Source: Ceratothoa steindachneri
Lineage: Eukaryota; Arthropoda; Malacostraca; Isopoda; Cymothoidae
Assembly: GCA_963969495.1 (NCBI GenBank)
Contig: OZ018320.1
Location: forward strand, 77,745,313-77,809,312
Length of the DNA stretch: 64,000 nucleotides
Direction: 5' to 3'
Position 1 is the first letter of the stretch; each line of letters begins with the position of its first letter. Below, piece after piece: positions 56,541-64,000 of this stretch. A program made the position numbers and the translations under genes. The notes under the pieces were generated by a model. That model had not been told where the DNA came from. It did not search any database and saw only the letters and a list, made by a program, of their open reading frames with translations.

Positions 56541-58030
56541 CCCACCCCTTCTATTGCCGAGTTCCTGATGGATGATCTGGGTCTCGTCCATGAAGCACCG
56601 CAACACAGGAGAGTCGCGTACCCATCAGTATCCTCCCTCATCAAAACCTTTCGTAATTTTAAATAATAATGTTAATTAATTGCACCACACGTCCCTATTC
56701 AATCGTGTACGAGGTATTCCGACAGGATAATGAAATTTAAATAAAGCTCAGAATCACACACTCGCAGGCATCCCATTAGCACCGGGGGCCGGTCCTCGTT
56801 GGGTGGGGGATTGTACAGGAAGGGTGGTAGTTATGTGCCCCCCCCCCCCAAGTGAGCAGGGCAACCCTTCGAGACCAAAGGAAGGGATACCCGTTCCGCG
56901 TCTGGGAAATTTTGATATGTAGAGCGCCCTTCGACAGGTTCCGGGCCGAGAGAGTGATGTGTATGTGTTTGAAGGAGAGGAGGGAGGGTGAGAGCCCCTG
57001 CGAGCGCCTATTTTTTTTTCTCCTATACAATTAATACTAACAACCGCTTTCCTATAAGGTGAGGTTGGCGAGCGTAGCGCCAATACCGGGATGACTGGGC
57101 GTGATTCACAACAGCAGCCATTGTGTAACTGTACGTCAGCAAGAACATACCGTTTGAGCGCGCGACTCAAGGATTTTCTGCAAAATGGTTAGGTGAATTG
57201 TTTCAAGAAATAGCCATTTTGATGAGACCCCCCCCCACCTAAAAGAGCATTTTGCACCAGCTTGTTCGGGGGACTGTAAAATGATAGGACGCGGAGTTTT
57301 CTTCCGTATGTTGCAATGCTCCGTTGGGACACTCCGGCCAATAACGCCACAAAAGAGACGAACTTGCTTGGGATGTGGTTTCGGGACGACTTCAACCACC
57401 GAAGCGGAAACATCGAGTTTAATTTGAGATTCGAATCATACGTGACTCAGCTCTCCTTAGGATGGGAAGTACTCGTAGTTTCCGCTTGCCTGGGTTATAG
57501 TCCCATTCTCAAACCTAAGTAGTAGTGGGGGTGGTTCGCCAACCTGCCTTTATCCAAAAGTAAGTGAAATAAAGATAATGAATTCGGATAATGCTTCCTT
57601 TCGATTGGTTCCAATTGCGCGAGAAATGAGGTCAAGCGATTTTAGTGGAAGAATTGGATTTGAATGAAATGAACCGAACGAAAATAATATTTTTCCCTCC
57701 ATTCGTGGCAACACGAAGTGCGGATGGTACAGCATTACAACGAGGAGTAGGTGCCCATCCGGTAGGGGTTGTTACAGGAAGCGTTTATTACCCCCGTCTC
57801 TCTCAGTAAGAGGTGAGCGGAGAGATTTTGTTCTGCAATCGAGAACAACTTAACCCAATCGCTTTGGGGTTCTGGTCTAGGGGTCTGGGAGTAAGAGCTG
57901 GGAAACTTAATGGCAAGAGAATTATGATCCTTTGTATATGCAATTGTTTTATTGCTTGTCCTAAGCGAGTGCACCGATGTGCTAGTGTGTACAAAAAGTC
58001 GGTTCAATCACAACACTAATTTTAAAAAAA
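56541..58030. other. No gene recognised
   Basis: Open frames on both strands here (56754-57170, 57136-57413) carry no motif that I can name. C-runs occur at 56839 and 57229. Confidence 0.4.
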
Positions 58031-58039
58031 ATCACAGAA

Positions 58040-58690
58040 TCAGCGACGTTAGAAGATGAGTTTAACGAAAAAAGAACGTAGTGAGATCGATGGGGGGTCC
58101 TATCGACGGGTAGCAGATTGAAGTTAATGCAGGCCATTCCAATGGAAAGATGTGCGAGTTGTTCAGCGACGCAGATTTTACGTAAACGGCGGAGTAAAGA
58201 GAATATTCGGTCTCGGTCGCAAGGAAATCCACAATGGATGTCCCCTGTCAAACAGCAAGAAGCGCGGAATATTTTGGAGTGGCGTGACCTTTGTAAAGCA
58301 CATTTGTTGTGGCCATTTTGTTTGGACGGTAACGTGACGAGACACCTCGCCATGTTAGGCGACCAGTTATACCTTAACTAGACGGGATAAATGAAGATCG
58401 CTATGAGTGGTTCCGAACAGATGGTGGCCATGCCCATCGTGCTACAGTGGCAAGAGACTAGTTGAACGATACTTTCCCTAACTGGATGGGGAGACTTGGT
58501 CATGTGGAATGGACCACTCACGCTCCAGATCTTAGAGCCTCTCGATTTCTTCATCTGGGGCATGTTTGAGGAAGTTTATCGCGTGAAAGACCTAGAGCAC
58601 AGGTGAATGGCCTACGAACGAGGGAGACAATGAATTACTGCACCGTTAATTTCGCAAAGCGCGTCGAAATTTGTATAGCTAATAATGATA
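58040..58690 (+). pseudogene. Mariner-like transposase remnant (DDE C-terminal half)
   Basis: Joined plus-strand frames give VTRHLAMLGDQLYLN, TDGGHAHRATVARD, TFPNWMGRLGHVEWTTHAPD and LDFFIWG (from the neighbouring frame), then RERPRAQ. This parallels the widespread arthropod transposase block QQDGAPPHxA...YLDxxFPxRWIGRxGPVxWPPRSPDLTPxDFFLWG. Frames change several times and catalytic residues are partly lost. The N-terminal half was not identified. Confidence 0.6.
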
Positions 58691-59830
58691 ACCATAAAAA
58701 GTCATTAATTAAAAATAGACATATTAGCTTATGCGTTCAGACTTTATGACCACCGTTTGTATACCTACACGGTTAAACATAATTCTTTTTCCACAAGGAA
58801 ACCTGCCTTCACTTCACAACGGGTATAAAACACGAGTTGCACGTCTTATAGGGCTTCAAAGCAAAGAGTACTCTATTCTTATCGTTACCCACTTTCTCAA
58901 AAAACTCTTACCCAAGACTTTCGGGCGGAGATTTTATACTTTTTTTTTAATAAATTATATTAATAATGTTTATATTATTGCATATATAAAATGAAGAAAG
59001 TGAAGTTGTTCGAAATTTCAGGGCGATAGTAATGTATGCAAATGGAGAGCATCTAGCCGAGAAACAGCGGCCGTTAATAACAATTGTTTCAACAGTGTGT
59101 CATCGACATAGCAAGGCGCGACTACATATTAATTCTTTGAAGATGCTAAGGCCGCATTTTATTTTCTCTCTTCATGAACTGCATCCAGTCTGTGGGTTCA
59201 GTGTTGCCAACGAAGATTACGACGGGGAGGGGGGCGTTCTACATTGGTGACCTCGGTCGATCAATTATATTAATTTATATAATTATCGCTCCAATTTATT
59301 TTTTCATCAAGTACTACAAAACTTTCCTTTTACTCGTAAGAGGCTTTAGAATTTACACCAGGGTTAATTTGCTTTTTTGTGAGAAAATATTTCTGGAGGT
59401 TACAAATGCAGCCTCCTGTCCCCAACATTTACAAATTGTTTTTTTTTATTGTAATCCTAATCACATTCAGAGGAAGGGATATTTTTTTTAACATTATATT
59501 AGCTTTATCCGGTTAAAAAAAAAGTAATTTTTTTCCCAATCCTAAAATTTTTACTTCTGATACCGCTGAAAAGGTTCCAGATAAGCAAATGCATTTATGC
59601 CCATCATGGAAGATAAGCACCCTGGGCTATACTAAGTAGAATATCACACTAAACACTACATATACATATTCAACCAAACAAATCTAATTAGATTCGATTT
59701 CTTTAGTATGTGGCATCTTTGCTTCATCTATCAAGACAAACCATGTGTGCTTCTTTCTTAAAGAGCTATTGGTTACAGATGAACAAACGTGATTGCAAGT
59801 CTCGCACAAACAACTCGAAATAGTTCGCGC
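58691..59830. other. No gene recognised
   Basis: AT-rich sequence. Poly(T) and poly(A) runs near 58940 and 59515. No motif or repeat of note. Confidence 0.4.
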
Positions 59831-59832
59831 TT

Positions 59833-60056
59833 AGATGGAAAATAGAATCTTTGAATGCCTTACTAGTAGAGCGAAGATAAAATATTTGAAAGTTTTACTA
59901 GTAGAAGGAAGATGGAATTTTTGAATTCCTTAGTAGTAGAGGGAAGATATAAATTTTCAATGCTTTACAGGTAGAGGGAAAAGAGAATTTTTGAATGCAT
60001 TACTAGTAGATGAAGATAGAATTTTTTAATAACTTACTAGTAGAGGGAAAATATAT
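59833..60056. repeat. Tandem repeat, about 40-bp unit, about 5-6 degenerate copies
   Basis: The words TTACTAGTAGAGGGAAGAT and AGAATTTTTGAATG recur in register, each unit differing by several bases. Greater drift than in the 25-bp array at 51826 suggests an older array. Confidence 0.85.
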
Positions 60057-60640
60057 CAGGGTATCTACTTATTTTGTGATTTGGAATTCAAGGACTTTTC
60101 TTTAAATGATTAGTTACACGACCCTTGTATGTTTTATTACATTTATGAGACATTTTTTTTTATTAAATAATTTCTATCATCAAAAACTATCCATTTCATG
60201 AAAATTTAGTACCTACATTTGGAAATGCTTCCATTTTCAGGTATAAAAATATATTTTAAAGCATTTATTTTTACTCAGCCACACAATTATCTAAATTATA
60301 CTTAGCAAAAATATCCATTACTTTACACTCTTCAAAACAAAGAATTTTTTGTTTCAAAATGACCCGCATACACTGAATCATAAAGCATTTAGGAAAAAAT
60401 CTGAAATATTTAAATTGAAAATTAAATGTATTACAAAACCGAATGAAAATCCATGATTCAGAGGTTACTTTTTAATTTTATTTTTTTATTTAATCATGCT
60501 TGATGGTTACAATGTCCTTATCAAGAAGACTCATTTTTGCTTCCAAATCCATTTTTAGTCTGTTTCTCATTTTCTTTTTCTTTGATCAGAGATTCAGTTC
60601 GTCTTTTCTAGGCTTCCATGTGTGTAAGACTTTTGTCCTG
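60057..60640. other. No gene recognised
   Basis: Strongly AT-rich, homopolymer-rich sequence. Confidence 0.4.
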
Positions 60641-60649
60641 CTTCCTTTT

Positions 60650-61440
60650 CTATTCAAGATCTTCTTTGTACAGGCGAGAAGAATTCCTAACTGCATGCAT
60701 AAGTGACTTAGTAACTTTAAACTCAGTTAAAGGCTTCTCAGATGCAACCAATGTATCGTGTACAACTCTCTGGGCAATCATAGACTTCTGTTGAAGATTT
60801 TCGACTAAAATTTCTTTAATATTGAACCGCTGTTCGACAGCTGCTTGTCCGTGAGTGAAGCACAATATCTCATAAATAAAGCTTTTGAAGAGCGAGGTTA
60901 CCTTGAAATTCACTACCTGGAATAAGTGCTCAAAATGAGCACAAGGCGAGTTTCTCTGGAGAACTTTTTATTTGATTCGCAGACATTATTGTCATTGACA
61001 AATCGCTTGTACTCTGTTTTGATGTCATCAGCAGCTTTTCCGGACGGTTTTTCTATAGACACAAGTTCTCTCAGAAGGATCTCAATCTTGGACTCGTACT
61101 CGGATGCATTCAACATCTTATTTGGATTCAAACAGCTAAAGCCTTTAACAATCAAATACTTAAGAGGGCTCCTCTCGTTGATTTTTTTTTTTTTTTACTA
61201 CAGCTACGAAGAAGTTCACTCCTTCTTTCCGAAACTGAAGAATGTCAATGTTGGTAAGATGTTCTCGAACATTTCTAATCTCTTCTTTAACAGCGAAGCC
61301 GAGATCCACTTTTTCAGTAGGTAATTGGTGAGACAGATTGGTTAAATCGTCAGGGCTGGCTGATGTGGACGGCTCTGCTGTTGCGTGCCCCCATAAGGAA
61401 TAAAAACACTCCATCCAAAGGGTTCATGAACAAAGGAGAG
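60650..61440 (-). pseudogene. Decayed hAT-like (?) transposase C-terminal region
   Basis: Three minus-strand frames follow each other: 61414-61160 (DLTNLSHQLPTEKVDLGFAV), 61155-60913 (KGFSCLNPNKMLNASEYESK ... IEILLRELVSIEK), and 60913-60650 (FTHGQAAVEQRFNIKEILVE, then QQKSMIAQRVVHDTL). The last resembles the HGQA.VERGFS..... C-terminal dimerisation area of hAT-type elements or hAT-derived genes. Frames are offset, so it is not functional. The family call is by eye only. Confidence 0.4.
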
Positions 61441-61820
61441 AGTGCATGTCGTGTTGTGGGAAGGAGAATGGCAGCGGTGTTGTAATTGAATGTCTGCGTG
61501 ATAAGGTGTAGATATACTGTCCAATAGGGGGTCGGGTATCAGCGTATCCGCCGAATGGGCGTCAACTCATAACGCCGCACAAAGTTTTGTGCGCGCGCTC
61601 GCTGGGTTGAACCTTTGAAGCCGTGCCTCAACGTCAGACATCCAACGCCGCGCCCACTAGTCTAGCAACGGCTCCAATCGCTCGTTCGTTGCTTTGGGTT
61701 CGAATATTCACCCTCGATTCGCTTGAGCCCCTGGCGAGTGTTGATGAAATTGTCTGGTGAGATGTTCCGGTAGAACACTTTGATCATGGTTCTGGAAGAC
61801 ACTATAGAGCAAAGTATTTA
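61441..61820. other. No gene recognised
   Basis: G/C-richer unique sequence between the hAT-like remnant and the 51-bp array. Confidence 0.4.
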
Positions 61821-62326
61821 GATGTCCAGGTAATTATGTAGACAAATTATCTCACTCAATACCTATCACAGATGTCAAGGTAATCGGTGGGCTGCTTATC
61901 TCACTCAATACCTCTCAAAGATGTCCAGGTAATCACGTGTACATATTATCTGACTTAATACCTCTCACAGATGTCCAACTAATCCTGTGGACTGATTATT
62001 TCACTCAATACCTCGCACAGATGTCCAGGTAATCGTGTGTACAGATTATCTTACTCAATACCTCTCACAGATGTCCAGGTAATTTCCTGTGTACAGATTA
62101 TATCACTCAATACCTCTCCCAGATGGCCAGGTAATCGTGTGTACAGATTATATCACTCAATACCTCTCACAGATGTTCACGTAATCATGTGGACAGATTA
62201 TCTCGCTCATACCTTTCACATATGTCCAGGTAATCCTGTGGACAGATTATCTCACTAAATACCCCTCACAGATGTACAACTAATCCTGTGGACAGATTAT
62301 TTCACTCATACTCTCACAAAAGAGTG
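61821..62326. repeat. Tandem repeat, about 51-bp unit, 10 copies
   Basis: Each unit has GATGTCCAGGTAATC, GTGGACAGATTAT and CTCACTCAATACCTCTCACA, with substitutions between copies and one slightly longer unit. Because the period is divisible by three, an open frame of 73 codons appears across units, but it is an effect of the period and is not evidence for a gene. Confidence 0.95.
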
Positions 62327-63290
62327 TCTGAGAAAGAGAGATTCTGCAATGACATAGAGGAGTGTTGGATATAATTGGTTGTAGGAAAAACTGCGCGTAT
62401 AGGTGACAGAAGTGGAATAATCAGGGCTTTTGGTACACTAAGAGAATGAAAACGGAATGTGGTAGATTTTTGATGAAAAAGGTGAAAGGCAAAAATTGTT
62501 CTTCCAGTATAAACATGTACATATTAAGTACACATTGGTTGGGCAAATAAGAGAGGGAGAATGTAAAAGTATGAATGATCTGTTTCTGATTGCTAAATAA
62601 TATGGCGATGGGTGTTTAATGTAAAAAAAGTTACGGGAAATACGAGTATGGGGAAGTCTGAACATATAATTATTTTTGTGCACAGTTAAATAGGTTGTTT
62701 TATGCAGATAAGAGTGAGAGTATTTGAGGAGGAGAAGAAGTAAGAATGAAAACGTGGAAGTAGCAAATATGGAGCAAGTTTAAGAAATAGTGGGGAGTGT
62801 AAAGGTTGTATGTGGATGACCTAGATCTGGAAAGAGAAAGTGGAATGCTGATTTGTGTAATGATAAAGTGAAACGGGCAGTAGAGAGGAAGCGAGAAGCG
62901 TACTTGCAGGCACATGCTAGCACAGAGTCCATTTTGGCCATTTACAATAGTGGCCATTATGATTCCGACACTTGGGTTTCCATCACAAAACTTACAGTAG
63001 CTTCGAACCAAATAATGTTAAGGAATGCCTGATAAATTACCGATATTAATGGCAAGTAATGCATGATAAATTACCGATATAAACTAAGCATGGCAATAAG
63101 CTGTATATGTTAGGATGGATGAAACCGCAAGTCACGTGCAAAGGATCATTTCAAAAATATGGTGGTCAAAATGATCCGAGTTGCCTAATTCTATTATTTC
63201 TATCTTTGAGACAACCAACTAATTTAGGGTAGGAACTTAGTTCCAGGAATTCTTAGCACTTTCAGTCATTACCCTGTCAAGTTTCGAGCA
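62327..63290. other. No gene recognised
   Basis: AT-rich unique sequence. A 21-bp word (around GCATGATAAATTACCGATAT) is repeated at about 63026 and 63060. Confidence 0.4.
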
Positions 63291-63296
63291 GTAAAC

Positions 63297-64000
63297 ATGC
63301 CTAGGAGAACCAGTACACCTGCCTATATCCAGGAGCTATTTTATAAGCTTCCTCAAGAGGCTCATCTCTCCATCCGAGCAATAGCTGAAAGGGTTAAACG
63401 CCCCCAAAGTGTCGTGCATAATATTATATCACGTAACGATACCATAGACTCATGTATCGGTAAAATTTCCATTGGTAGGCTTAGGAAACCCTCAAAGAAA
63501 GATGCCCAAGCCATCGTCCGTATTTCAAAAAGGACCGATACAAGACAGCGACCAGGATTTCTGGAGAAGTAAATGAAACTATGGACATTAGTGTCGCCAG
63601 GAAGACAGAATGACGCCGAAGAAGGGACGATCTTTAAGATCTCGCATATTAGCACACAAACCATTGATCACCCCTAAGAACAAGAAAGCTAGATTATCCC
63701 TCGCCATTAAGCAAGTTTTAAGGACAGAAGACCGATGGTCCAAAGTGCACTTCAGCGATAAACCGAAGTACAATTTGTTTGGTTCAAATGGTACGAGGTT
63801 CGTCCTTTGAAGACCTGGAGAAAAATTATCCTTGAACTGCGTGAAGAGCAGCGTCAAGTTTCGTGGAGCATAATTTCGGCGGAAAGTACTGGCCCACTTG
63901 TCCGCTTGGAGGGCAGAGTGAATGCTTAAGTGTATAAAGAACCTCTGCAAGCATATGTTGTGGTACATATGAGAGCCTCCTCTGCACAACCTGCCATTTC
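63297..64000 (+). pseudogene. Tc1-like transposase, partial at window edge
   Basis: The frame opens at 63297 with MPRRTSTPAYIQELFYKL and the paired-type HTH AHLSIRAIAERVKRPQSVVH, typical of Tc1 transposases, which bind their terminal repeats. It stops at about 63570. A shifted frame from 63610 gives RSLRSRILAHKPLITPKNKK, then DRWSKVHFSDKPKYNLFGSN, where SDE/SDExK is altered to SDK, the first catalytic Asp being present. Further frames give RRPGEKLSLN and GPLVRLEGRVN near 63810-63920. The remaining DDE domain lies beyond 64000. It is broken by at least two frameshifts. Confidence 0.8.

Noticed and set aside
57136..57413. Minus-strand frames that hint at a mariner-type segment (HPKQV)
   Set aside because: Only a five-residue resemblance, with no GDE/DD motif in order.
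62037..62258. 73-codon frame in the tandem array
   Set aside because: Produced by a 51-bp period, a multiple of three, and not by coding selection.

Overview
The window is nuclear DNA of an arthropod, most likely a decapod crustacean. This rests on one host gene, the NR5A nuclear receptor ftz-f1, a TTAGG-type telomeric motif, and I-type retrotransposons with an RNase H domain and a C-terminal H...C..C-type domain of a style I associate with shrimp and crab genomes. The species call is inference. There are no bacterial operons, rRNA genes or CRISPR arrays. Coding content is a few percent; the rest is intron, transposon debris and simple repeats.

Host gene: ftz-f1 is on the minus strand. Five exons are traceable by clean splice sites and matching phases: 44351-45156 (FTZ-F1 box, Gly/Ser-rich hinge, start of ligand-binding domain), 26870-26959, 25965-26133, 21311-21411 and 17409-17555 (AF-2 helix and stop). 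Intron lengths in transcript order are about 17.4 kb, 0.7 kb, 4.6 kb and 3.8 kb. The zinc-finger DNA-binding exons and the start codon were not found and should lie beyond 64 kb. Everything from 17.4 kb to 45.2 kb that is not exon is therefore ftz-f1 intron. The stretch from 45.2 to 64 kb is probably also intron or upstream sequence.

Layout: 1-9.3 kb holds two head-to-tail minus-strand copies of an I-type non-LTR retrotransposon. Copy B (about 2.3-8.9 kb) is nearly full length with ORF1 and ORF2, both frameshifted. Copy A (1-2.3 kb) is 5'-truncated and internally deleted. 9.3-11.5 kb holds a decayed RTE-like element and a scrap of another non-LTR element. 11.5-17.4 kb is AT-rich flank downstream of ftz-f1. 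Inside the introns are a third I-type fragment (17.8-18.8 kb), fold-back elements, Tc1/mariner relics (22.9-23.8 kb), tRNA-like SINE heads, a palindromic mariner derivative with a (CCTAA)n core (30.5-31.05 kb), and copies C and E of the I-type element (38.03-42.1 kb), which interrupt a 26-bp minisatellite. 45.9-46.7 kb is a nested fold-back. 47-64 kb carries a small inverted-repeat element, mariner, CR1-like, hAT-like and Tc1-like remnants, and three longer tandem repeats. Seven long (TA)n tracts and many G or C homopolymers are scattered throughout.

No intact mobile element was found. The transposon genes do not form a working set; the unifying host feature is a large, transposon-swollen ftz-f1 locus.
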